Notes: generated by a model from the letters alone, not told the origin. A stretch of 64,000 bases of DNA from Burkholderiaceae bacterium (GCA_004322135.1 SCSG01000045.1:1-64000); one strand, 5' to 3'; shown: positions 35,055 through 44,512, counted from the stretch's first letter. Numbers and translations are program-made.

Positions 35055-36287
35055 ATGAGTGCTCCAGGAGCAACGATCAAGTCTCGCGATAGGTATTGGC
35101 AACGAGTTGTTGCGCTTGGTTTCGCGGGATGGGTCATCATGTACGCGGATCGTTCAATCCTGTCTCCGGCGTTGCCTGCTATTCAGCAACAGTGGGATGT
35201 TTCCGAGTCAATCCTCGGTTTGATCGTTTCGAGTTTTTTCGTTGCATACGCCTTGGTACAAATCCCCGTGGGAATACTGAGTGATCGTCTGCAGAGACGG
35301 ATGTTGTTGCTGGTGCCTGGATTCGTGGTAATAGCGTTGGGAGTGTTACTGAGTGGTAGTGCTTCAAGGCCCTCGTATCTGCTACTGGCGAGTGTGGTGA
35401 TGGGCATAGGCCAAGGAGTCTACTACCCGATTCAGTTCTCGTTAAGTACTGAAAGCATACCGAAATCAAAACGAGCGTTCGCTACATCGATAATAAATTC
35501 GGGCCAAGCAGTTGGTATCACGTTTGGGTTGCTCCTCGCGGGGTTTATCGTGCCATTATGGGATGGCGCATGGCGCGTTCCTTTCTGGATAATGGCCATC
35601 CCGACGCTACTCGTTGGGCTCGCATTCGCTGTTGGGATTCGTCCTGATCGGCAGAATGTAGGTAATACGAATAACGACAGCAATGGTTGTGATGCAACGC
35701 AGCTGGACACCGGTAATGTGTGGTCATACAGGACGGCCTGTTTATGCGTCATTAATTTTTGTTCGAATTTCGGTTTTTTTATCATCCTGACGTGGTTGCC
35801 GTTTTATTTGGAGGTCGACCGGGGGTTTGGGACTGCCAGCGTTGGGTGGATTGCGTCTTTAGTCCCCTGGGCTGCCGTTGTTGGCGGACTGGTCATGAGC
35901 TGGATATCAGATCACGCACGGCATCGAAAGTATGTCGCCCTTGCGACGTTGCCGTTATGTGCATTGTCTTTAATAGCGATTCCTTTTGACTCGACACTTG
36001 TACTGTTCGCGGCGCTGCTCATTTACGGGTTGGTGGGAAAGTTGGCGTTGGATCCTGTGCTTATAGCGATGGTTGCCGATGGCATACCTAGTTCCTGTTA
36101 TGGAAAAGTCTTTGGTGTTTTCAACTTCTCTGCGATGCTTGCATCCATTTCCGGGCCATATCTAATGGGATGGTTGTCGGCAAGTGCAGTTGGCATGAAC
36201 GCAGGTTTCTATATTGCGTCAGTGCTGATTGGCATAGCGGCGATTCTGGTCATGTGCCTGCCTTCTGAAGCTGACGGCGCACGTTAA
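35055..36287 (+). CDS. Major facilitator superfamily transporter
   Basis: This 410-residue permease has twelve predicted membrane spans. It carries the MFS loop 2-3 motif (GILSDRLQRRMLL near residue 75) and GWVIMYADRSILSPALPAI in the first helix, the style of the anion:cation symporter/hexuronate-phthalate group that takes up organic and aromatic acids. The start at 35055 (MSAPGATIKSRDRYWQRV) is preferred; a longer frame from 34962 adds an atypical tail. Confidence 0.82.
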   Translation: MSAPGATIKSRDRYWQRVVALGFAGWVIMYADRSILSPALPAIQQQWDVSESILGLIVSSFFVAYALVQIPVGILSDRLQRRMLLLVPGFVVIALGVLLSGSASRPSYLLLASVVMGIGQGVYYPIQFSLSTESIPKSKRAFATSIINSGQAVGITFGLLLAGFIVPLWDGAWRVPFWIMAIPTLLVGLAFAVGIRPDRQNVGNTNNDSNGCDATQLDTGNVWSYRTACLCVINFCSNFGFFIILTWLPFYLEVDRGFGTASVGWIASLVPWAAVVGGLVMSWISDHARHRKYVALATLPLCALSLIAIPFDSTLVLFAALLIYGLVGKLALDPVLIAMVADGIPSSCYGKVFGVFNFSAMLASISGPYLMGWLSASAVGMNAGFYIASVLIGIAAILVMCLPSEADGAR

Positions 36288-36377
36288 CGAATAGAAAATC
36301 GCCAGCGCCGAGAGGTCAAAGTGCGCGTGCGATTGGTTGCCGCCGTGCATCGCCACATCGAGATCAGGCTTGCTATA

Positions 36378-36401
36378 GCGGCGCGGGTTGCCCCGCGCCG
36401 C
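36378..36401. terminator. Perfect GC-rich hairpin between convergent genes
   Basis: A 10-bp perfect stem, GCGGCGCGGG with CCCGCGCCGC around a TTGC loop, lies between the ends of the MFS gene (plus) and the aldehyde dehydrogenase gene (minus). Position and strength suit a bidirectional terminator, although neither side shows a good T-run. Confidence 0.55.
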
Positions 36402-36435
36402 CTAGTCATAGTGCTGTTGGGAGCGACCGTTGTCC

Positions 36436-37884
36436 TTAGTGCTCGGTTTCGTAATAGAAGTGCTTGGTTTGCATGAAGTCGTTCAGCCCTTCCTGGCCAT
36501 GCAGCTTGCCGTATCCGCTGTCGCCGTAGCCGCCGGTTTCCGCTTCGGGGAACAGTCGGTTATGCGCATTGCGCCACACCGTACCAAAGTTCATTTTTGA
36601 TGCCACGCGGCGAGCCTTGGTGCCGTCTTGCGTCCAGACGCTGGCGGCCAGGCTGTAGCGCGTAGCGTTGCTGCGACGAATGGCGTCGGCTTCGTCCTTG
36701 AAATGTTCAATGACCATCAGCGGCCCAAAGAGCTCGTCCTGAATGAATTTGGAATCCAGGTTTTCAACTTCGACCAGGCTGGGTCGGATGAATGCGCCTT
36801 TGGCCAGCGGACCCGAAGGAATCTCGCCCTTGAGCAGCACTTTTTCCTCGTGCTCCGCCTTTTCCACCAGCGCGGCAATGCGATCGCGGCTTTGGGTGTC
36901 GATCATGCTGCCCATTTGCGATTGAGGGTCGGTTCCAAGGCCCACCTTCACGTTCTTCAGGGCGGTGACCAGCTTCTGGCTGAATTCCTTGAAGAGCGGC
37001 TCGGCGACAATGACGCGCGCAATGGCGGTGCACTGCTGGCCGGCCAGAATCAAGCCGCCGTTGACGATGCCGGCAACGGCTTTTTCGACGTCGCAGTCTT
37101 CGAAGACGACAGCCGGAGCCTTGCCGCCCAACTCAAGCGAGAGCTTCTTCAAAGTGGGGGCGGACGCTTCGGCGATAAGCTTGCCGACGCGGCTGGATCC
37201 TGTGTAGCTGAGCACGTTGACGTCGGGCGATTCGGACAGATACTGCGAAAGGGCGGAGCCCGATTCGATGACGGAGTTGATGACTCCGGGCGGTACACGG
37301 GGGTCGTCGACCACGCATTCCAGCACCATGTTATTCACGACGGATGTCTGCGCGGCCGGTTTGATGACGGAGGTGCACCCAGCGGCCATAGCGGGCGCCA
37401 GCGAACGCACCAGCAAGGTTACCGGAGCATTCCACGGCAGGATAATGGCGGCGACGCCCGCGGGCTCGCGGTCCAGCGAGGAATAGCAGCCGGGTTCAAC
37501 TTCCATGACGCGGCCGAACAGGTTGCGGGCCAGGCCGGCGTAGTAGCGCAGCTCGGAAACGCCGGCCATGGTTTCGCCCAATGCTTCGCGCCGCAATTTT
37601 CCGTTCACGGTTACGAGCAGGTCGGCGACTTCGTCCTTGCGGGCTTCGAGGTTGTCGGCGAATTGCAGCAGTACATCAGCGCGGATGCGCGCGTTCTCGC
37701 GCCACGAGGTTTCAAAAAATGCTTTTTTTGCAGCAGCGACGGCGGCCTCGATTTCGGCCACAGTGCCATCGCAGTACTTTGCCGCAAGTTCGGACGTGGC
37801 TGGGTTCAGGATATCGCCGGTTTTACCCGATCCAGTTAACGCAGTAATCCATTTTCCATTGATGTAATGCTTTGCTATGTTCAT
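36436..37884 (-). CDS. Aldehyde dehydrogenase, NAD(P)-dependent
   Basis: This 482-residue enzyme of the aldehyde dehydrogenase superfamily has the oxyanion Asn in LPWNAPV, the base Glu in SLELGGKAP and the nucleophile Cys in LAGQQCTAIAR. The start at 37884 gives MNIAKHYINGKWI, preceded by GGAAGC; the frame stays open further upstream but without family sequence. The substrate is not defined; salicylaldehyde or a related aromatic aldehyde would fit the nahE-type gene further on (inference). It is transcribed away from the LysR gene. Confidence 0.88.
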   Translation of the reverse strand: MNIAKHYINGKWITALTGSGKTGDILNPATSELAAKYCDGTVAEIEAAVAAAKKAFFETSWRENARIRADVLLQFADNLEARKDEVADLLVTVNGKLRREALGETMAGVSELRYYAGLARNLFGRVMEVEPGCYSSLDREPAGVAAIILPWNAPVTLLVRSLAPAMAAGCTSVIKPAAQTSVVNNMVLECVVDDPRVPPGVINSVIESGSALSQYLSESPDVNVLSYTGSSRVGKLIAEASAPTLKKLSLELGGKAPAVVFEDCDVEKAVAGIVNGGLILAGQQCTAIARVIVAEPLFKEFSQKLVTALKNVKVGLGTDPQSQMGSMIDTQSRDRIAALVEKAEHEEKVLLKGEIPSGPLAKGAFIRPSLVEVENLDSKFIQDELFGPLMVIEHFKDEADAIRRSNATRYSLAASVWTQDGTKARRVASKMNFGTVWRNAHNRLFPEAETGGYGDSGYGKLHGQEGLNDFMQTKHFYYETEH

Positions 37885-37961
37885 TGCTTCCACACTAAAA
37901 AATGATTTTTTTAGCAGGGGGTCAACCCTGCCGTGGGAGAAGGCCGCGGGCACCAATATTT

Positions 37962-38153
37962 TTAGTGTCCCGATGCCGCCGGGGTTCGTTGCAGGTCCTC
38001 GGCCTTGAAACCTGCCACGCTTTTATAACGACTGGATATCTCCAGTAGTTCGGCGCAGCTGATGAAGTCTTCAAGACGATTGAACGGCTTTCCGCCTGTC
38101 AGATCGTGAACCTCTTTAAGTATAGTATCTGGAGGCGCCACGCGGTTCTGCAA
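37962..38153 (-). CDS. Short hypothetical ORF, probably a 5'-truncated gene
   Basis: A 63-residue frame with TTG as first possible start ends 78 bases before the aldehyde dehydrogenase start. The frame is open about 60 bases further upstream (EYRLADSPYVEANGDVVLQN) without an ATG, which suggests the end of a longer protein rather than a complete gene. It contains TILKEVHDLTGGKPFNRLED and SRYKSVAGFKAEDLQRTP. I do not recognise the family. Confidence 0.35.
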   Translation of the reverse strand: MQNRVAPPDTILKEVHDLTGGKPFNRLEDFISCAELLEISSRYKSVAGFKAEDLQRTPAASGH

Positions 38154-38208
38154 AACGACATCGCCGTTGGCCTCGACATAGGGTGAATCGGCAAGCCGGT
38201 ATTCATGG

Positions 38209-38233
38209 TATTACATCCGATCTCAATGTATTA
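38209..38233. promoter_or_regulatory. Imperfect dyad upstream of the LysR gene
   Basis: TATTACAT-N9-ATGTATTA lies about 40 bases before the LysR start. It has the size and T...A form of LysR-type recognition sites and could control the regulator itself. Confidence 0.35.
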
Positions 38234-38272
38234 TGGAAATTTGAATATGAAATGAACTAATAAAATAAAACT

Positions 38273-39187
38273 ATGAATGTCTCGTTGCGGCAGATAAAGG
38301 CGTTTTTACAGGTGGCGCGTCTGGGCAATTTCACCCGCGCGGCTGACAAAATGCACGTCACGCAGGCTGGCCTGAGCATTATGATGCGCGAGCTGGAAGC
38401 GCAGCTGAATTGCCGGCTGTTCAACCGAACCACGCGCATGGTTTCATTGACGGCGGCGGGCGAGCAGTTTCTGCCCGTCGCCACCCGCATGGTTGGCGAC
38501 CTGGAGACGGTTGCCGCGCAACTGGGCGAGCTCAACACCCAGGCGGGCCAAGTACTGAATATAGGGGTGACCCCTCTGGTTTCGTCCAATGTGCTGCCCA
38601 TGGCCTGGCAGGCTTTTCGCGCGCGTTTTCCCGCGGCCAAGGTCAAGCTGGTGGATACCGACCCGCATCAGGTTCAGGCTCTGGTCGAAGCCGGCGAACT
38701 GGATTTTGGGCTGGGTGCGTTCTTCAAGGCGACGGCGGGAATCGAACTCACGCCTTTGTTCGATTATCAATTGATGTGGATAACCCTGGTGGGGAGGGCT
38801 CAGACGCGCGGCGAACCCAGTGTGCTGGCCGATGCGGTGCCCTGGTCGGCGTTGACGAACACGGAGCTGATTGGCTTGCCACAGGAAAACAAGATACAGC
38901 AATGGATAGAAAGCCATCTTGGCGGCATTGGCCGTGCGCACGAAGATCGGCCCACCTTCAATAATTTCGAAACACTGATCGCCATGGTTTCGGCGGGTAT
39001 GGGTACAGCAATCGTTCCCTCTTATGCCATTGCCGCGTGCCGTCGCTACGGAGTGCGCGCAGTGACGCTGGTCGAACCGGCCGCGTGTCTGAGTTTTTAT
39101 CGCATTACCAAACGCGGCCGCGCCGCCGCCAGTTTGATGGATGAATTCATCAAGGCGTTTGTTGCCGCTGTGCCTAACATGCCGTAA
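38273..39187 (+). CDS. LysR-family transcriptional regulator
   Basis: This 304-residue regulator starts with the LysR helix-turn-helix (LRQIKAFLQVARLGNFTRAA; VTQAGLSIMMRELEAQL) and has the periplasmic-binding-like effector domain (GVTPLVSSNVLPMAW; AMVSAGMGTAIVPSYA). It lies between the minus-strand aldehyde dehydrogenase and the plus-strand Rieske/monooxygenase genes and could control either. A fragment of a close paralogue lies at 53588-53718. Confidence 0.92.
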   Translation: MNVSLRQIKAFLQVARLGNFTRAADKMHVTQAGLSIMMRELEAQLNCRLFNRTTRMVSLTAAGEQFLPVATRMVGDLETVAAQLGELNTQAGQVLNIGVTPLVSSNVLPMAWQAFRARFPAAKVKLVDTDPHQVQALVEAGELDFGLGAFFKATAGIELTPLFDYQLMWITLVGRAQTRGEPSVLADAVPWSALTNTELIGLPQENKIQQWIESHLGGIGRAHEDRPTFNNFETLIAMVSAGMGTAIVPSYAIAACRRYGVRAVTLVEPAACLSFYRITKRGRAAASLMDEFIKAFVAAVPNMP

Positions 39188-39260
39188 CGACACGGTGGTG
39201 GCTTTGTTGGGCGTGGAGCGATAACGGACCAGCATGGCTGCATAACAAAGGATTCCTTTT

Positions 39261-39307
39261 GCGTACGTGACAATCACACTACCATTTCGTATGTCTAGAA
39301 CGTACGC
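39261..39307. promoter_or_regulatory. Widely spaced inverted repeat GCGTACGT / ACGTACGC
   Basis: Perfect 8-base arms at 39261-39268 and 39300-39307 flank a 31-base interval that contains a related CGTATG. The element lies 62 bases before the Rieske alpha start, so it is a candidate operator for the 39370-42907 unit, allowing two dimers on adjacent faces of DNA. Confidence 0.45.
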
Positions 39308-39369
39308 GTGGTTGGCTGGCCTGTCGGCGGTGGCATGTATACGAAGCAGCTAATGATAGGAGTTTTGTC

Positions 39370-40551
39370 ATGTCGGTGTCGACACGGAGTCCAGTTGTTC
39401 AATGGCCTCGGGAGTTCAACAAGGTACCTAAGAGCGTTTTTTATCGAGATGACGTTTATCAGCGGGAGCTTGAACGTATATTCAGTGGGCCCGAATGGTT
39501 TCCTGTTGCGCACGTGTGCGAGGTTCCCAAGCCCGGAGATATCAAAGTTGCCAACATCGGCAGTGTGCCGGTAATGGTCGTGAATGGAAATGACGGAAAG
39601 ATCCGAGTCTTTCTGAATAGCTGTCCGCATCGTGGTACGCAGTTGGCCACACAGCCACGCGGAAACGTTAAAACTATTGAATGCCCCTACCACAGATGGG
39701 GCTTCGATTTGTGTGGCAATTTACTCGGCGCGCCGGGGTTGACTGAGTTCAAGCCAGGGTTTCGCAAAGAGGACTACGGACTCAGACTCGTTCGTTCAGA
39801 CGTGGTGCATGGAGTCGTCTTTGCGACCCTGAGCGCTGAGGCGCCGGAGCTGGTGCAGTATCTGGGGGAGACGATTCCCTATATTGCCAATGTGCTTGCT
39901 GACGGGCGCCCGCTGAAACTCTTGGGCTATCAGAAGGTTATTTATGATGCGAACTGGAAGGAATATGCCGACAACGAAGGGTATCATGCCCCGCTGTTGC
40001 ATAGGGCGTTTCGATTACTTAAATGGCAGGGTGGGCAGGGCCTCCAGATCATGACTCCAAACGCGCATAAGGTCATAAGCGCAGACTTGCAGCATGTCCA
40101 GGATAACGGCTTTCTCGCCGATCATTCGCTTATCGAAACCAGAGACCGAGCCACAACACCAAAGTCGGTCATAGTCACCTTGTTTCCCCTCACTGCGTTC
40201 GTACGCCATCTGGACGTACTGAGCCTGCGGTATGCGATGCCGTTGTCCGCGGATCAGACAGAGGTTCAATACACCTATTTCGCACCGATGGACGATGACG
40301 AGGAGACGTTGCGCCATCGTATTCGCCAAGCCTCGAATCTCTTGGGGCCAAGCGGTTTGATATCCCTGGAAGATGGCGCAGTGTTTAACCGTCTGCATGT
40401 AGGTTCGCATGCTGGTGGTGTGGCCGAATTTCAAAAAGGAGTGCGAGATCCGATGTCTTTGCCAACTGAGCTGCGGCAAAACGATGAGGCCGGCAATTTA
40501 ATGCGCTGGGAGCGCTACCGTTCCATCATGGGGTTCAATCGCGATGAGTAG
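39370..40551 (+). CDS. Rieske ring-hydroxylating oxygenase, alpha subunit
   Basis: This 393-residue large subunit has the Rieske ligands in CPHRGTQL and CPYHRWGF (near residues 86-110) and the mononuclear iron site in NWKEYADNEGYHAPLLHR (near residues 198-215), including the bridging Asp. Length and style resemble salicylate 5-hydroxylase and anthranilate/ortho-halobenzoate dioxygenase large subunits, which make a diol or a para-hydroxylated product from a benzoate. It overlaps the beta-subunit gene by eight bases. No ferredoxin or reductase gene is nearby. Confidence 0.9.
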   Translation: MSVSTRSPVVQWPREFNKVPKSVFYRDDVYQRELERIFSGPEWFPVAHVCEVPKPGDIKVANIGSVPVMVVNGNDGKIRVFLNSCPHRGTQLATQPRGNVKTIECPYHRWGFDLCGNLLGAPGLTEFKPGFRKEDYGLRLVRSDVVHGVVFATLSAEAPELVQYLGETIPYIANVLADGRPLKLLGYQKVIYDANWKEYADNEGYHAPLLHRAFRLLKWQGGQGLQIMTPNAHKVISADLQHVQDNGFLADHSLIETRDRATTPKSVIVTLFPLTAFVRHLDVLSLRYAMPLSADQTEVQYTYFAPMDDDEETLRHRIRQASNLLGPSGLISLEDGAVFNRLHVGSHAGGVAEFQKGVRDPMSLPTELRQNDEAGNLMRWERYRSIMGFNRDE

Positions 40552-41050
40552 CTTGACATTCTCTTTATTCCAGGATGGCAACCAGATATCTACAGCGCTG
40601 AATGAGTTGCAGCTCAGTTATATGAAGTCGCTGGACGATCAGAGCATGCGGGGTTGGCTCGACTGCTTTGCCGAGCAGGCCAGCTATATTTGTACTACAA
40701 GGGAAAATGTCGAACAGAATCTGCCGATCGCCTTGATGATGGACGATACCCGTGCGCGTATTGAGGACAGAGGCAGAGCTGTAGAGAAGGTTTGGGCGGG
40801 GACGTTCGAGGATTACCGTACTCGTCATTTTATACAGAACTTGAAGTATGTCGAAGTGTCGGAGGGCCGGTGGGCGGCAGAAAGTAACTTCATGGTCACG
40901 TGTACTACCACAAGAGGGGATATACGGTTGCTGGCAGCCGGTGTGTATATGGACGAGATCGTCTTGGTGGGCGCCTCGGCTAAATTCAGCAGCCGCAAAG
41001 CGGTGCTGGATGCGAGTACGACACCTCGCTACCTCGTCTATCCGATATGA
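40544..41050 (+). CDS. Rieske ring-hydroxylating oxygenase, beta subunit
   Basis: This 168-residue protein has the NTF2-like cone fold of the small subunit (WLDCFAEQASYICTTRENVE; YRTRHFIQNLKYVEVSEGRW). It stabilises the alpha3beta3 complex and has no cofactor. The start lies inside the alpha gene, so the two are translationally coupled. Confidence 0.88.
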   Translation: MSSLTFSLFQDGNQISTALNELQLSYMKSLDDQSMRGWLDCFAEQASYICTTRENVEQNLPIALMMDDTRARIEDRGRAVEKVWAGTFEDYRTRHFIQNLKYVEVSEGRWAAESNFMVTCTTTRGDIRLLAAGVYMDEIVLVGASAKFSSRKAVLDASTTPRYLVYPI

Positions 41051-41152
41051 ACTTTCCCTAGGTGGGACAGTAAAGATTTAGCTTAGCGGCGACATCGGAA
41101 AACGGCGGTAGGCATGGTCACCCGTTCCAGGAATCTGGAAAGGATCTTCCGT

Positions 41153-42907
41153 ATGACGATACTGTGTGATCATTATGACGCTGATGTCCTTATCGTTGGC
41201 GCGGGGCCTGTGGGCCTAACCTTGGCGCTTGATCTTGCTTCGCGCGGAGCGAGCGTCGTGGTTGTCGAAACACGAGGATACCTGACTCTTCCTAGCGTGA
41301 AATGCAACCATGTGTCGGCCAGATCCATGGAATATTTCCGGCGGCTGGGATTGGCACAAAAACTGCGAGCTGCGGGTCTGCCCGCCGAGTACCCCAACGA
41401 CGTCGTTTTTCGCACCACCGTCACGGGGACCGAGATCGCACGCATTCCCATTCCCTGCCGTGCCAACCGCTATTCGGAAAAATCCAGCCTGGACGCCTGG
41501 TGGCCGACTCCCGAGCCACCGCACCGAATCAACCAGATATTTCTCGAGCCCATCATGCTGGAACATGCGTCGAAGCAGCCTGGCATAACGTTGCTCCATC
41601 GGACGCAATTTACCCATTTCGTGCAAGATGCGTCGGGTGTTGTCGCCTGGGTACGGGACATAGAGACTCGGTCCTTGAAGCAGTTGCGTGCTCGATATCT
41701 CGTAGGGTGCGATGGTGGGCGGTCTCAAGTTCGGCGGCAGATAGGTGCCAAGCTCGAAGGCGATGCTGTCATTCAGCGTGTTCAGTCCACCTATATCCGT
41801 GCACCACGTCTCGTCGACCTGAGCGCGGGAAAGCCGGCCTGGTATTGCTACGTCATGAACCCCCGCCGCTGCGGTGCCGTGATCGCCATTGATGGCCGGG
41901 AAACATGGGTCATCCACAATCATCTCAACGCGGAAGAGCCCGATTTCGAGTCAGTGGATCGCGACGAGTCGATACGACACATTCTCGGTGTCGACGCGTC
42001 GTTTCACTATGAGACAATCGCAAAGGAAGACTGGATCGGACGCCGCCTATTGGCAGACCATTTCCGAGACAGCCGCGTGTTCATTGCCGGAGACGCTGCG
42101 CATTTGTGGGTTCCCTATGCGGGATACGGAATGAACGCAGGTATCGCCGATGCTGTCAATCTCGCATGGGTTCTGTGCGCACACATGCAGGGATGGGCTG
42201 ATGCCCGTATTCTGGATGCCTACGCCGCCGAGCGGCAACCTGTCACCAACCAGGTTTCGCATTTCGCTATGGATCATGCGCAGAAAGTCATGTCGGCGCG
42301 CAAGGCGGTGCCTGCCGATATTGAAAAGGACGGCCCGATAGGTGAGACTGTGCGCGCCGAAATAGGACGCCATGCCTATCAACTCAACGTACAACAGTTC
42401 TGCTGTGCGGGCCTGAACTTTGGATACTACTACACCGATTCGCCTATTCTGGTTTTTGACGATGAAACGGCGCCTTCGTATTCCATGGGCGATTTCACTG
42501 AATCAACGGTACCTGGATGCCGCCTGCCTCATTTCTGGCTGCGCGACGGTCGCTCGATCTACGATGCGCTTGGCCTGGGGTATACGCTGCTGCGCGTACG
42601 CCGGGCCCCCGATCCGGCCGGCTTGGCCACTGCCGCGCAGAGGGTCGGCATGCCGCTCGAGATTATTAATGTATCGCAAGAGAATCTGCCGGGAATATAC
42701 CAGCATACGCTGGTACTGTGCCGTACAGACCAGCACGTTGCTTGGCGAAGTGATACGTTGCCATCCGATCTGTCCGCATTGATCGACCACCTGCGCGGGG
42801 CATTGCCACTGCAGCGGCAGAATATCCCTTGGGGTATGCACCGCATTGCATCTGCCGCCCAGATAGGCCCGCGGGTTGGTCGCCTGGAAGCCGGCAAGTC
42901 AATTTGA
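41153..42907 (+). CDS. FAD-dependent phenolic monooxygenase (PheA/TfdB/MhpA type)
   Basis: This 584-residue flavoprotein has VLIVGAGPVGLTLALDLASR at the N-terminus, the DG motif (YLVGCDGGRSQVRRQIG near residue 195), the GD motif (VFIAGDAAHLWVPYAGYGMN near residue 310) and a C-terminal thioredoxin-like domain. It would add a hydroxyl group beside a phenolic OH to form a catechol, with NAD(P)H and oxygen. The start at 41153 has GGAAAGGA upstream; an ATG at 41114 is possible. It ends nine bases from the convergent GMC gene. Confidence 0.87.
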   Translation: MTILCDHYDADVLIVGAGPVGLTLALDLASRGASVVVVETRGYLTLPSVKCNHVSARSMEYFRRLGLAQKLRAAGLPAEYPNDVVFRTTVTGTEIARIPIPCRANRYSEKSSLDAWWPTPEPPHRINQIFLEPIMLEHASKQPGITLLHRTQFTHFVQDASGVVAWVRDIETRSLKQLRARYLVGCDGGRSQVRRQIGAKLEGDAVIQRVQSTYIRAPRLVDLSAGKPAWYCYVMNPRRCGAVIAIDGRETWVIHNHLNAEEPDFESVDRDESIRHILGVDASFHYETIAKEDWIGRRLLADHFRDSRVFIAGDAAHLWVPYAGYGMNAGIADAVNLAWVLCAHMQGWADARILDAYAAERQPVTNQVSHFAMDHAQKVMSARKAVPADIEKDGPIGETVRAEIGRHAYQLNVQQFCCAGLNFGYYYTDSPILVFDDETAPSYSMGDFTESTVPGCRLPHFWLRDGRSIYDALGLGYTLLRVRRAPDPAGLATAAQRVGMPLEIINVSQENLPGIYQHTLVLCRTDQHVAWRSDTLPSDLSALIDHLRGALPLQRQNIPWGMHRIASAAQIGPRVGRLEAGKSI

Positions 42908-42916
42908 TTGGGAAAA

Positions 42917-44512
42917 CTATTTGTTGCGTATCAGGTCGGAAGCTTTTTCACCAATCATGATCGTGGGGGCGTTCGTATTGCCGCCCGGAATGGTGGGCAT
43001 TATCGACGCGTCCGCTATACGCAGGTTCTCGATGCCGTATACACGCAGCTGTTCATCTACGACAGCCAGACTGTCCCGGCCCATTTTGCACGTGCCCACT
43101 GCGTGATGCGTCAACGTAACATTATGCCGGACGAAATCACCCAGTGCCGAATCCGAAGTACAGCCGGGTCCCGGGGCGTCTTCGGCAACGCCCAGCGCCT
43201 GCAGCGCATTCTGAGCGAAAAGCTCGCGGCCCATGCGTATGGCTTTCACCATCCTTGTCATGTCGGTTGGTTTCGAAAACAGGTTCAGCTGGATGAGCGG
43301 TGAGTCCAGCGGGTTCGTTGAGCGCAGCCCAACCTTGCCGCGGCTGTCGGGCCTTATCATCTGCAGCATCAATCCCAAGCCGTACGGTGGGCGGCTTTTC
43401 AGCTGGGGAAACCAGGGCTTGGCGTATTTGTCCAGAGCGAAGCACGAAAATTGTATGTCTGCCCTGTCCAGATCGGGATCCGAACGCGCGTATAGATGCC
43501 CCGCGCAACAGTTGGTAGACAGAATCCCTTTGCCTCGCAAAGCCCATTCAAGTGCTGACAAAGCAACTCGGTCGAAGCGCAAATACTTGAGAAATGTTGG
43601 TGTCCTGCTCGCGAAGTGTATCCATAGGCATGGGTGTTCGATCAAGTTGGATCCGACGCCTTGGAGTGCGACCAACGGCTTGACACCGGCAGCCATCAGC
43701 TCGGCGGCTGGCCCTATGCCTGATAGCATCAATAATTGCGGCGACCCGTAGGTCCCCGTGCTGAGTATCACCTCGGCGTTGGCACTGACACGCTGGAGTC
43801 TGCCATCCTGCAGGTATTCAACGCCCACGGCACGTGCGTCTCGGAGCAATATTCGGGTTGTGTGAGCCCCTTGAATGACTTTCAAGTTTGGCTTGCCAAG
43901 CACGGGGGCCAGATACGCCCGATAGGTGCTTGCCCTGCGTCCCTGGTTAGTCGTCAACTCGATGCGCGCGAAGCCCTCCGGCACGCTTCCATGATAGTCG
44001 GCGGTGATGGTGTAGCCTGCCTGGGCGGCCGCGTCGCGGTAGATGTCGTACATCAGCGATGTGTCGTCAGGTGAACTGACGCCCAGCGGCCCGTCGTTAC
44101 CGTGATAAGGCCCACTACCGGCCCAGCTGTGCTCCATGCGTTTGAAGTAGGGGAGTACATCGTCATAGCCCCATCCTGCGGCACCTTGATGAGCCCAGTC
44201 GTCGTAATCGCGCCAATGGCCTCGTGCGTACACCAAGCCGTTGATCTGGGATGAGCCGCCAAGCGTCTTCCCACGCGGGACGGGAAGCCGGCGTCTGAAT
44301 AGCTCGGGCTCGGGTTCGCTTGTGAAGTTCCAGTTCAGATCCGGCCTGCCCATCATCTTGAACAGGGCGGCCGGCATGTCTTTGAACCATCCTGTAGGCC
44401 GACGTCCAGCCTCTACCAGCAATACCGAACACGCGGGATCCTCGGAAAGGCGATTGGCGAGCACACAGCCTGACGAACCGGCTCCGACGATAATATAGTC
44501 GTAACTATTCAA
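42917..44512 (-). CDS. GMC-family alcohol dehydrogenase (choline dehydrogenase/AlkJ type)
   Basis: This 531-residue FAD enzyme has the N-terminal YIIVGAGSSGCVLANRL, the GMC signature PRGKTLGGSSQINGLVYARG near residue 80, the catalytic histidine region THHAVGTCKMG near residue 465 and the C-terminal GGNTNAPTIMIGEKASDLI. It would oxidise an alcohol to an aldehyde at the membrane. The aldehyde dehydrogenase gene just upstream in the same operon suggests consecutive alcohol-to-acid oxidation. Confidence 0.9.
   Translation of the reverse strand: MNSYDYIIVGAGSSGCVLANRLSEDPACSVLLVEAGRRPTGWFKDMPAALFKMMGRPDLNWNFTSEPEPELFRRRLPVPRGKTLGGSSQINGLVYARGHWRDYDDWAHQGAAGWGYDDVLPYFKRMEHSWAGSGPYHGNDGPLGVSSPDDTSLMYDIYRDAAAQAGYTITADYHGSVPEGFARIELTTNQGRRASTYRAYLAPVLGKPNLKVIQGAHTTRILLRDARAVGVEYLQDGRLQRVSANAEVILSTGTYGSPQLLMLSGIGPAAELMAAGVKPLVALQGVGSNLIEHPCLWIHFASRTPTFLKYLRFDRVALSALEWALRGKGILSTNCCAGHLYARSDPDLDRADIQFSCFALDKYAKPWFPQLKSRPPYGLGLMLQMIRPDSRGKVGLRSTNPLDSPLIQLNLFSKPTDMTRMVKAIRMGRELFAQNALQALGVAEDAPGPGCTSDSALGDFVRHNVTLTHHAVGTCKMGRDSLAVVDEQLRVYGIENLRIADASIMPTIPGGNTNAPTIMIGEKASDLIRNK

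Noticed and set aside
36628..37839. Plus-strand open frame of about 400 codons opposite the aldehyde dehydrogenase
   Set aside because: Shadow of a gene whose catalytic motifs are on the minus strand.
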